Positions 1 through 8,305 of a DNA stretch of 64,000 nucleotides are shown piece after piece. The notes beneath the pieces are model-generated. The model was not told the DNA's origin and ran no database searches. It was given only the letters and a program-made list of their open reading frames with translations. Source of the DNA: Paenibacillus silagei (lineage in GTDB: Bacteria; Bacillota; Bacilli; Paenibacillales; Paenibacillaceae); contig NZ_JAGGLV010000021.1 of the NCBI RefSeq assembly GCF_017874735.1, forward strand, positions 1 to 64,000, given 5' to 3'. Every line of letters starts with the position of its first letter. The first letter of the stretch is position 1. A program made the position numbers and the translations under genes.

Positions 1-63
1 GCTCACAACCTGCTGAAGCAAGCAGCGAATGACCAGAAACGCAAGGGAGCGATCCTCCAATAA
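1..63 (+). CDS. C-terminal end of an unidentified protein (partial)
   Basis: Frame 1 is open from the window edge to a TAA at 61-63 and gives a 20-residue, Lys/Gln/Asn-rich tail. The stop lies inside the loop of a terminator hairpin, as often happens at the 3' end of a real gene. The rest of the gene lies outside the window and the tail is too short to identify. Confidence 0.5.
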   Translation, partial: AHNLLKQAANDQKRKGAILQ

Positions 64-84
64 CGGAGAATCGCTCCCTTTCTT
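45..84 (+). terminator. Intrinsic terminator of the partial upstream gene
   Basis: A 9-bp stem pairs 45-53 (GGGAGCGAT) with 70-78 (ATCGCTCCC). A further CTCC/GGAG pairing sits inside and a T-rich tail follows at 79-84. The stop codon of the partial gene lies in the loop. Confidence 0.8.
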
Positions 85-182
85 ACAAATTAATCTTTTA
101 AGAAGGCATGGAATTTTTTCCCACCAGCAGAGTATCTACTTTTGGGACAGCCCCTTTGCATGGATGCCTAATATAATTGTGC

Positions 183-548
183 TTAAGAAATCTCGTCGTT
201 CTTGAAGGCTACGCCTTCGACCTTAACGTTAACCTCTACGATGTGAAGACCGGTCATACTCTCCACAGCCTCGCGGACATTCTGCTGAAGCATGCGGCAC
301 ACTTCATGAATCGGCGTTTCGTACAGTACGATGATGCGCAGATCTACTGCGGCTTCCAATTGGCCAACTTCGACAGTAACACCCTTTTGCACGTTCTTGC
401 CGCTCAGGCGCTTTGCCCAGCCCTCTGACAAACCGCCAGACATGGCTGCAATTCCGGGAGTCTCAAGCGCGGCCAGGCCGGCAATTTTTGAGACAACGTC
501 ATTCGATATCCGTATATTTCCCAATTCCAGTTGAAGCTGTTCTGCCAT
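183..548 (-). CDS. Asp23/Gls24 family envelope stress protein
   Basis: The 121-aa protein matches the Asp23/Gls24 family (DUF322). It opens with a LGNIRIS-type strand and a segment on persistence of a folded domain (VVSKIAGLAALETPGIA), and ends in the family's ...VEVNVKVEGV strand. Family members are small cytoplasmic or membrane-associated proteins linked to cell-envelope homeostasis and alkaline stress in Firmicutes. The ATG at 546-548 follows a GGGGGGAT ribosome binding site. It is a single-gene unit convergent with the upstream partial gene. No signal peptide is visible. Which of the several Asp23 paralogues this is cannot be told from sequence alone. Confidence 0.85.
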   Translation of the reverse strand: MAEQLQLELGNIRISNDVVSKIAGLAALETPGIAAMSGGLSEGWAKRLSGKNVQKGVTVEVGQLEAAVDLRIIVLYETPIHEVCRMLQQNVREAVESMTGLHIVEVNVKVEGVAFKNDEIS

Positions 549-702
549 GCCATATCCCCCCTACTCTCATTATCAATTATTGTAATTCCAAAGCGGCCTA
601 AAAAGCAAATGACTTTCTCTCACCCCCGTTTACAGTCAGGAACAATTTGGGTATATTGATTATGAATTCAACCTACATATAGAGACTGGAGAGTGCTTAC
701 CC

Positions 703-1773
703 TTGAAAAAATGGATCTCACCGGCGCTGCTGGTCATCAGCTTCATCCTCAGCGCCATAGGGCATTACGCGAACTGGGATCATACCCTTCAGTTCATATT
801 GTCTGCCGTTTCGGTCATCTTCGTGGCCGGGTTCCTCGGCCGGGCCACAGAGAGTGTAGCCCACTATGCCGGACAACGGCTTGGAGGGTTCCTGAACGCA
901 ACCTTCGGCAATGCGGCCGAGCTGATCATCGCCTTCTTCCTGGTCAAGGAAGGATTGTTTGACATGGTCAAAGCAAGTCTGACCGGCTCCATCATCGGCA
1001 ACCTGCTGCTCGTCCTCGGACTGAGTATTTTTGCCGGGGGCATGAAGTTCAAGGTTCAGAACTTCAATGTCACACTCGCCGGTCTGAACGGCTCACTGAT
1101 GATCGTTGCGGTTATCGCCCTGTTCGTCCCCGCCATGTTCTTCAACACGCATTCCATCACCGAGAAAGACACCAATGTGCTTAGCCTTGTCGTCGCCGGC
1201 CTCCTGATTGCCGCCTACCTCGCCTGGCTGGTCTTCTCCATGATCACACACAAGAAATACCTGGCGGATGTTACAGACGATACTGCGGAAGAGCTGCCGA
1301 ATGAGCATGCTCCTGTCTGGTCCCGGAACCGTTCAATCCTCTACCTGGTCCTTGCCACAGTCATGGTCGCCTTCGTCAGTGAGTGGCTGGTCGGCACGCT
1401 GGAGACTCTCACCGAACGATTCGGCTTCAGTGAGCTGTTCGTCGGCGCATTCCTTGTAGCGATTATCGGTAACGCCGCAGAACACAGCGCTGCCATTATG
1501 CTCGCCATGAAGAACAAGATCGGAGCCGCAGTCGAGATCGCCGTAGGCAGCAGTCTGCAGATTGCCCTGTTCGTCGCCCCTGTGCTGATCTTCGCCAGTT
1601 ACTTCATGGGCAACACCATGTCGATTGTCTTCACCACGATTGAGATTGTAGCGATTGCCGTATCGGTGTTCATCGCCAAATCAATTATTCAGGACGGCGC
1701 AACCAACTGGTACGAAGGTCTCCTGCTGCTGGCGGTCTATTTGATTCTCGGTGTATCGTTCTATCTGGTCTGA
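703..1773 (+). CDS. cax: Calcium/proton antiporter (Cax family)
   Basis: This 356-aa integral membrane protein exports Ca2+ in exchange for H+ across the cytoplasmic membrane. It shows the internal duplication typical of the CaCA superfamily: the signature GNAAEL occurs at residues 69-74 and again as GNAAEH at 256-261. Each supplies an acidic residue of the cation site. About ten hydrophobic segments flank an acidic loop near residues 188-205. The start is TTG at 703 behind a TGGAG motif. It is monocistronic and followed by a strong terminator. Length and motifs are normal for bacterial Cax proteins. Confidence 0.93.
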   Translation: MKKWISPALLVISFILSAIGHYANWDHTLQFILSAVSVIFVAGFLGRATESVAHYAGQRLGGFLNATFGNAAELIIAFFLVKEGLFDMVKASLTGSIIGNLLLVLGLSIFAGGMKFKVQNFNVTLAGLNGSLMIVAVIALFVPAMFFNTHSITEKDTNVLSLVVAGLLIAAYLAWLVFSMITHKKYLADVTDDTAEELPNEHAPVWSRNRSILYLVLATVMVAFVSEWLVGTLETLTERFGFSELFVGAFLVAIIGNAAEHSAAIMLAMKNKIGAAVEIAVGSSLQIALFVAPVLIFASYFMGNTMSIVFTTIEIVAIAVSVFIAKSIIQDGATNWYEGLLLLAVYLILGVSFYLV

Positions 1774-1802
1774 AACACAAAACTTATAAATAATTGTAAA
1801 AA

Positions 1803-1844
1803 AACGCACATGATCGACCCCCGGGTCTTTCATGTGCGTTTTGT
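1803..1844. terminator. Bidirectional terminator between cax and ylaN
   Basis: An 11-bp perfect stem pairs 1803-1813 (AACGCACATGA) with 1830-1840 (TCATGTGCGTT). It has a T-rich tail on the plus strand and a run of seven T on the minus strand, so it can end both convergent genes. A second hairpin closer to ylaN pairs 1869-1876 with 1881-1888 but lacks a good T run. Confidence 0.85.
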
Positions 1845-1917
1845 TGAAAATATAAGAATTAAACGGTACCGTCCTTTAACAAGGACGGCAAAGCCGTTTC
1901 TACTTGATGACCGGGAC

Positions 1918-2220
1918 TTACATCTCCCGTTCCTCAGCCTTCTTGTTCAGTGCCTCGTATAGTACAGCCAAATTACGTTCCAGCTTGCTCAGCACCTGCT
2001 TGCCGGTAAGCTCCGGCACCAGCCCCGCTCTGACCGCAAAATCGACCTCTCTGGAGAAGCCGTACATCTGGGTATCCAGCACTTCCTCATAGAGAGGGCA
2101 GTAACGGGTTGCCAAATTCTCCATCTGTACTTCAATGAGCTTCTGAATTTTATCGGCATCTTCTTGAAGAAGATTGATTGCTTTGATATTGAGCTGTTCC
2201 TGCAAATCCGATGAAGTCAT
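1918..2220 (-). CDS. ylaN: YlaN family protein (DUF1507)
   Basis: The 100-aa protein aligns along its length with B. subtilis YlaN. It shares the block CPLYEEVLDTQM(Y/F)GxSRE(V/I)DFAVR in the middle and the amphipathic LLQEDADKIxKLIxVQM helix at the N-terminus. YlaN is a small helical cytoplasmic protein that is needed for growth in B. subtilis and has been linked to iron homeostasis through the regulator Fur. Here it stands alone on the minus strand, with a GGGGGG ribosome binding site upstream of the ATG. No metal-binding motif is evident. Confidence 0.92.
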   Translation of the reverse strand: MTSSDLQEQLNIKAINLLQEDADKIQKLIEVQMENLATRYCPLYEEVLDTQMYGFSREVDFAVRAGLVPELTGKQVLSKLERNLAVLYEALNKKAEEREM

Positions 2221-2359
2221 GCATTTTCCCCCCCATGTCCAAAAGTTACAGCAGCGATTGCTTATTATTCTTAATATTAGTCGAAATTAGGACCTAATAC
2301 AAGATTTCAGTTTGGGTTATTCCTGAAGTTCCTGCAAAATCACCTGGTTCCACAGCAAA

Positions 2360-2386
2360 GACGCCCAGCCGCAAGGCCGGACGTCT
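2360..2386 (-). terminator. Possible terminator of the HPr-like gene
   Basis: On the minus strand AGACG-t-CCGGCC pairs imperfectly with GGC-t-GG-g-CGTCT around a TTGC loop, followed by a short TTTG tract. The pairing is good but the T run is weak. Confidence 0.45.
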
Positions 2387-2401
2387 GAGAAGAAACTGGA
2401 A

Positions 2402-2644
2402 TTACTCTGCTACTACTGTAAAATTCAAATTGTGTTTGGCGAAAACTTCACTCATGGCTTTCTTGGCTTCCTCGGCATCTGTGCCATGTACATGCAGCTC
2501 ATAGCTTTGGCTGGATACCAGGGTGGTGAACAAGCCCAGGATGCTTTTCACATCAATGTACTTGTTGTCCGCTTGAAGAACGATAGATGAATTAAATTGG
2601 CTTGCTGTCTGTGCAATATCCACGATTGCCGCATTGTTGGACAT
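2402..2644 (-). CDS. HPr-like protein lacking the phosphorylatable His
   Basis: The 80-aa protein aligns with HPr/Crh from the first helix onward. QTAS at 12-15 matches HPr QTASKY, and DVKSILG with Ser34 matches the NLKSIMG/Ser46 regulatory site recognised by HPr kinase. The N-terminal strand and the H-A-R-P active-site loop are absent. The ATG at 2642-2644 has a well-placed GGAGGG, so this start is real. The last residues (LNFTVVAE) resemble HPr strand 1, which suggests a circular permutation. It cannot act as a His phosphocarrier. A Crh-like regulatory role through Ser34 is possible but unproven. Confidence 0.75.
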   Translation of the reverse strand: MSNNAAIVDIAQTASQFNSSIVLQADNKYIDVKSILGLFTTLVSSQSYELHVHGTDAEEAKKAMSEVFAKHNLNFTVVAE

Positions 2645-2783
2645 AGGAATCCCTCCGCAACTTGATTATATACTTATGTTCACTTGTTACCAATTCCATG
2701 ATACATTGAATCCGCTTACTCACGCAAGGTGTTTCTTGGAAACCCGCCTTTACGTGCGTTTGGAATCCCGCTTTTGTACCATT

Positions 2784-3899
2784 TTATTTCAGGTTCTCCG
2801 GATTCAGACCTTCCAGCTCCGGCACCACAAAAATTCCGTCCTTACGGATCAGCACATCGTCGAAGTAAATTTCGCCGCCGCCGTAATCAGGACGCTGAAT
2901 CAGCACGAGGTCCCAGTGAATGGACGAACGGTTGCCGTTGTCCGTCACATCATACGCCTGGCCCGGTGTGAAGTGCAGACTGCCGGCAATTTTCTCATCG
3001 AACAGAATATCCTTCATCGGATGCAGAATATAAGGGTTGAAGCCGATGGCGAACTCACCGATATGGCGCGCCCCGTCGTCGGAATCCAGAATTTCATTCA
3101 ACCGCGCGGTATCATTGCTGGAAGCCTCTACGATCCGGCCGTTCTCGAACGTAAACTTCACATTCTCGAAGGTCACCCCGTTATAGATCGATGCGGCATT
3201 ATAGCTGATCGTTCCATTCACGGAATCGCGAACAGGCGCGCTGTACACTTCTCCGTCCGGGATATTTTTCTGGCCGGAGCATTTCTCCGCCCCGATTCCC
3301 TTGATGGAGAATGTAAGGTCTGTTCCGGGACCTGCGATACGCACCTTGTCGGTTCTGCGCATAAGCTCAGCCAGCGAATCCTGGGCCTTATCCATTTTGG
3401 CATAATCCAGGTTGCAGACTGCGAAGTAAAAGTCCTCGAAGGCCTCAGTGGTCGTGTTGGCGAGCTGAGCCATACTGGCGTTAGGATAACGCAGCACCAC
3501 CCATTTGGTGTGCTTGACGCGCTGCTCGCTATGTACCGGGTGGGAATACAGGGAGTTGTAAAGCTTCATGTTCTCTTCCGGCACATCGGACAGATCATTG
3601 ACATTCTCACCGGCACGGATGCCGATATAGCAGTCCATCTGCTTCATCCGGTTCAGGTCGATCTCCGCCCAGGTCTTGATGCCTTCAGGTGTTGCATATT
3701 TGAGCATACTGCGCAGAACAGTGCGGTCGGTCAGCTGCACAAATGCACGGCCTCCGGCCTTCCCCACTTCCTCCACAACGGCTTTGATCAAATCTCGTTC
3801 ACTGCCGATCATTTCGACGAGCACATTCTCGCCGGGCTGTACGTTTACGGAGTAACCTACAAGGTTCGCCGCAAGCTTTTGAATCCGGGGATCATTCAT
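2784..3899 (-). CDS. Aminopeptidase, M29 family
   Basis: The 371-aa protein belongs to the thermophilic-type metallo-aminopeptidases (AmpS/AmpT/PepS, peptidase family M29), which remove N-terminal residues in the cytoplasm using two divalent metal ions. The C-terminal half shows the expected ligand motifs in order: IPDGEVY (Glu), GEFAIGFNP (Glu), GSLHFTPGQAY (His) and SSIHWDLV (His and Asp). Length fits the family (about 370-410 aa). The start ATG follows a GGAAGAGAG purine tract. It is separated from its neighbours by about 100 bp on each side and is probably monocistronic. Confidence 0.9.
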   Translation of the reverse strand: MNDPRIQKLAANLVGYSVNVQPGENVLVEMIGSERDLIKAVVEEVGKAGGRAFVQLTDRTVLRSMLKYATPEGIKTWAEIDLNRMKQMDCYIGIRAGENVNDLSDVPEENMKLYNSLYSHPVHSEQRVKHTKWVVLRYPNASMAQLANTTTEAFEDFYFAVCNLDYAKMDKAQDSLAELMRRTDKVRIAGPGTDLTFSIKGIGAEKCSGQKNIPDGEVYSAPVRDSVNGTISYNAASIYNGVTFENVKFTFENGRIVEASSNDTARLNEILDSDDGARHIGEFAIGFNPYILHPMKDILFDEKIAGSLHFTPGQAYDVTDNGNRSSIHWDLVLIQRPDYGGGEIYFDDVLIRKDGIFVVPELEGLNPENLK

Positions 3900-3996
3900 C
3901 TGTCTCTCTCTTCCTTCCTCTTGCTGAAAATAAACATACCGTTATATTGTAGCACGCCTGTCATAGAGCGCAAGCCATCTGCGGGAAGGGAACCGC

Positions 3997-4872
3997 TCAC
4001 TGATAACCATAGAAATCCACCTGCGTAATGTAGGCTTCTTCCGTGGTCGCACCGGCCTTGCCGGGGTAGGTTAGGGTGCGGTTCGAGGTCAGCCGGATGG
4101 GCAGATTCCGCTTCGGGTCAACCTTAAGATAATATACCGTGCGGATATCCGCCTGGTTCAGCCTCTGCTGCAGCTCTGTCTGCTTCTGTTCCCACTCCCA
4201 CAGTGCGGTCTTAGCCGCAAGTGCCTTAGCCTGAGTGTCAGCAGGCGCAGCAGCGCCTATTCTGGCAGCCGGCTTGATTGCCTGCATCTTCTGCGCAAGC
4301 TCTGCCGAGAGCTGTCTGCGCGCCTCCTCTGCCGTTAATTCAATCCGCAGGACCCGTGTCCCTCTGGCGCTGCCCGCTTCCTCCGTCACCTTCTTGCCCA
4401 TCTTCTCCAGCTCCTCCAGCTGACGCAGCGGATTCAGCGCCTCCAGGGGATTACTGCCGCCCAGGGCCGGAGAGGCCTTCTTCATCGTCCATTTCCCGTC
4501 TTCCTTCACCATGCGTGTATAGTAGACCGGCGCATCTCCCGAGCCCTGCTCCAGAGAACGCGGACCGGACTCCGCGGCAGAAGCGGGATGTCCGCCGTCC
4601 GGCAGGAGCGAATAGAGGCTGACCCGGTTATGATCTGCTACCTTTCCCCCATAGTAGAGCGAGGATTCCGGGATCGTTTTCCCGTCGATCAGCAGGGCAG
4701 CCGCCCCTTCAAAGGACACCCCGTCAGTGCCATCCATCCCCGCCATTACCAGATTCAAATCCTCCGCAGCCGGTTTGTCCTTCACACCCGCGCACCCGCT
4801 GAATGTAAGGCTGGAGAGCATCAGCAGGGCAAGTGTTCCCGTGCGGACGCATCGTAAGTTCATCATGGCCAT
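3997..4872 (-). CDS. Hypothetical lipoprotein
   Basis: The protein (about 291 aa) starts with a charged, hydrophobic signal sequence ending in the lipobox LTFSGC. It is therefore predicted to be a diacylglyceryl-anchored lipoprotein outside the membrane. The mature part contains a Lys/Glu-rich helical stretch (LEELEKMGKKVTEEAG) and an Ala/Gln-rich helix before a C-terminal region ending YITQVDFYGYQ. I do not recognise a catalytic motif. TTG (4873-4875) and ATG (4870-4872) are both possible starts; the ATG sits better behind GGAAAGGG. Two further in-frame Met codons follow. Confidence 0.7.
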   Translation of the reverse strand: MAMMNLRCVRTGTLALLMLSSLTFSGCAGVKDKPAAEDLNLVMAGMDGTDGVSFEGAAALLIDGKTIPESSLYYGGKVADHNRVSLYSLLPDGGHPASAAESGPRSLEQGSGDAPVYYTRMVKEDGKWTMKKASPALGGSNPLEALNPLRQLEELEKMGKKVTEEAGSARGTRVLRIELTAEEARRQLSAELAQKMQAIKPAARIGAAAPADTQAKALAAKTALWEWEQKQTELQQRLNQADIRTVYYLKVDPKRNLPIRLTSNRTLTYPGKAGATTEEAYITQVDFYGYQ

Positions 4873-4983
4873 CAAGCCCTTTCCGCAAGAAAGTAGAGTG
4901 TACCTGTATTCTACTTAGGGTCTCCCTGAATGCAGGGCTTATACGCCGGATGACGCCCCCTCACAAAGCGGAGCTTTTGCACA

Positions 4984-5014
4984 AAAAAATCCTTAAGGCC
5001 TAAGCCCAAGGATT
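4984..5014 (-). terminator. Terminator of the GGDEF gene
   Basis: On the minus strand AATCCTT (5008-5014) pairs with AAGGATT (4988-4994), with an inner GGC/GCC pairing, then a run of T. The stop codon of the cyclase gene lies within the hairpin. Confidence 0.85.
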
Positions 5015-7006
5015 CTTCGAATTATTCTCTACGGTTTTGTTATCGATCACTACCTGGTTGCGCCCGTTGTTCTTGGCTTCGTAGAGCGCCATATCCGCCC
5101 GGTAAAAGAGAGATTCGACACTGACCCGGTCATCGGTCCAGCTCCACTCGGCGACTCCGCAGGACACGGTCACACGCGGCTCTGTCTCTCCCATCACACG
5201 CTTGCGGATACGCTCCCCTACGAATACGGCCTGCTGCACCCCAAGCTGAGGCAGATAGACTGCAAGCTCTTCCCCGCCCCATCTGGCGGCGACATCGCCC
5301 TGGCGGATCGAGGTCTTCACGATGTCGCTGACCTGCTTCAGGATTTTGTCCCCCTTCTGATGTCCATAGGTGTCGTTCACCATCTTGAACTGGTCAATGT
5401 CCACCACGATCAGGGTTCCGCAAAAATCACTCGACTGCCGCTGCTTAATCTCTTCATCCAGATAGTGGCGGGCAAAAAGTCCGGTCAGCGTATCCCGGTT
5501 CGCCAGGCGGCGCACCTCGGCATGAAGCCTCGCATTTCCGACAGCCAGCCCGATATGGCCGGCCATCGCCTGCAGCAGCCGGTAGCTGTCATAGGAGAAG
5601 AAGTGGGCCTGCTTATGCGCCAGCATAATGGCTCCACGCACCTCTCCCCCCACATTCAGCGGAGTAGCGATCAGCGACTGTGAGCCGGTAGCATCCATCA
5701 GCGTCGAGGTCTGCCCCGCAGCATACTTGTAATCGGACAGCAGCAGCGGCTCTCCCGTAGCATAAACCTTACCGCCGAGTCCCTGACTGCCATCCAATAT
5801 TTCACCCAGCAGCGGCAGATAATTGCAGGCGATTACCTCAAGCCCGCCGCGTTCTTCATTCTTATGGAGGATACAGCAATAATCCGCCTCGAACATTGCC
5901 AGCAGCTCTTCAAAAGCAAACTGGAAAATATCGCCGAGCCTAAGGCTCTGATTCAGCCGCTGGGTAAGCTCATTGCTCATGCGCAGCTCCCTGATCAGCT
6001 GGTTGGAGCGTTCATACAGCTTCGCATTCTCAAAGGCTGTACCGGCGGTATCCGCGACCATGGTCAGGAAGCTAAGATCCAGCTCATGGAAGGACGCTTT
6101 GTCCATAATCATATGAAACACACCGTATACCCCCTGCTTGCCGCCGAGCGGAAGCGCTACCTCAACCGTCCCGTTCTCATCACGCCCGGCATGAAGCGTG
6201 ACCCGCCCATCCTTGAAGGCCCGGTCACAGACATCATTGCCTGCCCATGTCAGCGGAAGCGGCTTGACCTGAGGATGCGTGCTGCGGTGGTCCTGGGACA
6301 TGAACAAATCAAGCCGCGCCCCCGGATACATCGCAGCGATACTGTCAATGACCTCCGTCAGCACGGCATCTACATCAATGTTGTCATGCATACGCTGGAC
6401 AATCTGAAAAAGCAGCGAACGGCGGCTGCCCTCACGCTCGGCATGCAGATGAATTCCCGCAAGATCCGAGACAAACACATGCTCAAACCGGTGATAAAAG
6501 CAGGTCTGGAAATGCATCGACATCGCTTCAGCCGTATGCTTCCCGCCCGACTCGTACTGCTCAGCAGGCATTCTGCAGCCAAGCACGGCAAAGATTTCCC
6601 GGTGCCCGCGCGTAAATACCGGCAAAGCCAGAAGGGTATAGGCTCGTCCTTCCTCCAGAACCTCGGCGGCATAAATCCCTCCTGTCTGCAGGCAGATTCC
6701 CGCCGCTTCTTCCCACTCTGCTCTCCAGCGCCCCTGCCGGAATTCAGAGCCGGGTTCAATCCAATCACCTTCATAATTCAGCACACACCAGCTCCAGGCC
6801 TTCGCGAAGGAGGGGACTCCCTGTCCTTGCCATTCCCTGAAGCTCTCGGCAATCAAGCTGGCGGCGTAGGGGAAATCGTGAGATACGATATCCGTCTCCT
6901 TCAGCCAGGCGGCGGGATCTACATCTTCTCCGCCGGATTGCCTCATGTCCTGTAACAGCATACGGCTGTCCCGATCCTTATGGCCGTATGCCTCCTGCTC
7001 TGACAT
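5000..7006 (-). CDS. GAF-domain diguanylate cyclase
   Basis: The 668-aa protein makes cyclic di-GMP from two GTP. The C-terminal GGDEF domain (about 500-655) carries DIDQFKMVNDTYGH and the active site RWGGEEL (575-581), a functional GGEE variant. An RxxD motif (RQGD, 568-571) sits exactly five residues ahead, the position of the product-inhibition I-site. Two GAF-like regions lie at about 190-330 and 345-490, separated by a helix (NQLIRELRMSNELTQRLNQ). The first 180 residues are unassigned. There is no membrane segment, so sensing is probably cytoplasmic. It is single-gene and has its own terminator. Confidence 0.92.
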   Translation of the reverse strand: MSEQEAYGHKDRDSRMLLQDMRQSGGEDVDPAAWLKETDIVSHDFPYAASLIAESFREWQGQGVPSFAKAWSWCVLNYEGDWIEPGSEFRQGRWRAEWEEAAGICLQTGGIYAAEVLEEGRAYTLLALPVFTRGHREIFAVLGCRMPAEQYESGGKHTAEAMSMHFQTCFYHRFEHVFVSDLAGIHLHAEREGSRRSLLFQIVQRMHDNIDVDAVLTEVIDSIAAMYPGARLDLFMSQDHRSTHPQVKPLPLTWAGNDVCDRAFKDGRVTLHAGRDENGTVEVALPLGGKQGVYGVFHMIMDKASFHELDLSFLTMVADTAGTAFENAKLYERSNQLIRELRMSNELTQRLNQSLRLGDIFQFAFEELLAMFEADYCCILHKNEERGGLEVIACNYLPLLGEILDGSQGLGGKVYATGEPLLLSDYKYAAGQTSTLMDATGSQSLIATPLNVGGEVRGAIMLAHKQAHFFSYDSYRLLQAMAGHIGLAVGNARLHAEVRRLANRDTLTGLFARHYLDEEIKQRQSSDFCGTLIVVDIDQFKMVNDTYGHQKGDKILKQVSDIVKTSIRQGDVAARWGGEELAVYLPQLGVQQAVFVGERIRKRVMGETEPRVTVSCGVAEWSWTDDRVSVESLFYRADMALYEAKNNGRNQVVIDNKTVENNSKNPWA

Positions 7007-7256
7007 AAAGAGGACCTCCTTTGCATCTTCAATCAGGCCAGACCGGAGTACGCCCCCTGATTCTATAGTAGAGACATTACCAATCCAGCGTAAATATAGT
7101 CAGGATATTTGAAATCACAGTTTTCCGATAACATCCAATTAGTTATATTTTACTCCCTTTCTTGAGGTATTGCATTATATTTTCCGCAAAACCGGGATTT
7201 TTTTTAGGACCAAAGAACTAACGACAAACATAGACAAAAACTCTTTTAAGTTGCGC

Positions 7257-7284
7257 TTGACTTTGACTGTCATTTTCATATAAT
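7257..7284 (+). promoter_or_regulatory. Sigma-A promoter of rpsD
   Basis: TTGACT at 7257-7262 and TATAAT at 7279-7284 are separated by 16 bp. They lie about 195 bp ahead of rpsD, leaving a long leader. In the rest of the 470-bp gap between the cyclase gene and rpsD, the part upstream of this promoter (7007-7256) shows only A+T-rich sequence. Confidence 0.8.
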
Positions 7285-7290
7285 ATTTAT

Positions 7291-7470
7291 TGTTGAACAA
7301 GACTGTAACAAGTCTTATTGGGCGTAACGTTGTGTCACCCTCTACGCATTTCGTTACTGCCAGGGCAGCGGCTGAACTTCCCTCGGCAGTGTGAAACCAT
7401 TTAACGCTTTCACGGATACGAATTGCGGCGCAAATAGGCCCTACAATACATTTTTTCATTAAAAGGAGTC
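7291..7470 (+). ncRNA. Structured rpsD leader, likely S4 autoregulatory element
   Basis: The transcript leader can form a small hairpin (AAGACT 7299-7304 with AGTCTT 7311-7316). It can also form a larger stem in which 7356-7365 (ACTGCCAGGG) pairs with 7380-7390 (CCCT, bulged C, GGCAGT). In B. subtilis, ribosomal protein S4 represses its own gene through a leader RNA of this kind. The assignment here is by position and foldability, not by matching a covariance model. Confidence 0.6.
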
Positions 7471-7479
7471 TACTATAAT

Positions 7480-8079
7480 ATGGCACGTTACACCGGACCT
7501 AAATTCAAACTCAGCCGTCGTCTGGGCATTTCCCTTAGCGGTACAGGCAAAGACCTGAAACGCCCTTTCCCACCAGGACAGCACGGCGCTAACCAACGCA
7601 GAAAAGTAAGTAACTACGGAATGCAGCTTTTGGAAAAACAAAAACTGCGTCACATGTACGGCCTGGGCGAAAAGCAGTTTAAAACTCTTTTCACTAAGGC
7701 ACAAAAGCTCCAGGGTATTGCGGGCGAAAACTTCATGTTCCTGCTCGAAAGCCGCCTGGACAACCTGGTTTACCGTCTTGGATTCGCTAACTCCCGTGCA
7801 GGCGCACGTCAGTTGGTATCCCACGGCCACGTAACCGTTAACGGCAAAAAAGTCGACATCGCTTCTTACCGTGTAAGCATTGGCGACGTTATCGGACTCC
7901 GCGAAAGAAGCCGCGCTATGACTTCGATCAAGGAAGCTCTCGAGAACCGTAACCACCTTCCGGCTTACCTGGAATATGCTGACGGATCGTTCGAAGGCAA
8001 ATATATCCGTTTGCCAGAACGTGCTGAGCTGTCCCAGGATATCGATGAGAAGCAAATCGTCGAATTCTACAACCGTTAA
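7480..8079 (+). CDS. rpsD: 30S ribosomal protein S4
   Basis: The 199-aa protein is S4, a primary 16S rRNA-binding protein of the small subunit. It begins MARYTGPKFKLSRRLG, has the KRPFPPGQHG block, and contains an S4 RNA-binding domain at about 92-155 (SRLDNLVYRLGFANSRAGARQ). The start follows AAAAGGAG. It stands alone rather than in the alpha operon, which is the usual Bacillus arrangement. A long leader and a strong terminator flank it. Confidence 0.98.
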   Translation: MARYTGPKFKLSRRLGISLSGTGKDLKRPFPPGQHGANQRRKVSNYGMQLLEKQKLRHMYGLGEKQFKTLFTKAQKLQGIAGENFMFLLESRLDNLVYRLGFANSRAGARQLVSHGHVTVNGKKVDIASYRVSIGDVIGLRERSRAMTSIKEALENRNHLPAYLEYADGSFEGKYIRLPERAELSQDIDEKQIVEFYNR

Positions 8080-8106
8080 GATTCGCTTAGAGCGGAATCT
8101 GATCAA

Positions 8107-8138
8107 AGCTCCCGGATTTCTATCCGGGAGCTTTTTTT
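8107..8138 (+). terminator. rpsD terminator
   Basis: An 11-bp perfect stem pairs 8107-8117 (AGCTCCCGGAT) with 8122-8132, closed by a TTCT loop and followed by a run of T. Confidence 0.95.
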
Positions 8139-8268
8139 ATGATAAGAATGTATATGTTTTTGGGCCCCCGCAAAGTTTTTGGGTCATCATCGCAAGTGGA
8201 AGTCCCCACTTTGTGGGGTTATTTTAAAAATCCTCTCCGGCAGAAGCGCATTCAAAATCGCCAAATTG

Positions 8269-8277
8269 TGCTATAAT
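8269..8277 (+). promoter_or_regulatory. Extended -10 promoter of the PBP gene
   Basis: TG-C-TATAAT (8269-8277) is an extended -10 element 28 bp ahead of the start codon. No good -35 box is visible, as is usual for this promoter class. Confidence 0.65.
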
Positions 8278-8305
8278 AGTTCCGTTAAAAGGAGGATTAT
8301 CGTCG

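Noticed and set aside
2634..4028. Long plus-strand frame of 464 codons
   Set aside because: It is antisense to the M29 aminopeptidase gene, which has clear motifs; similar long antisense frames over acsA, the PBP and the phosphorylase were dismissed for the same reason.
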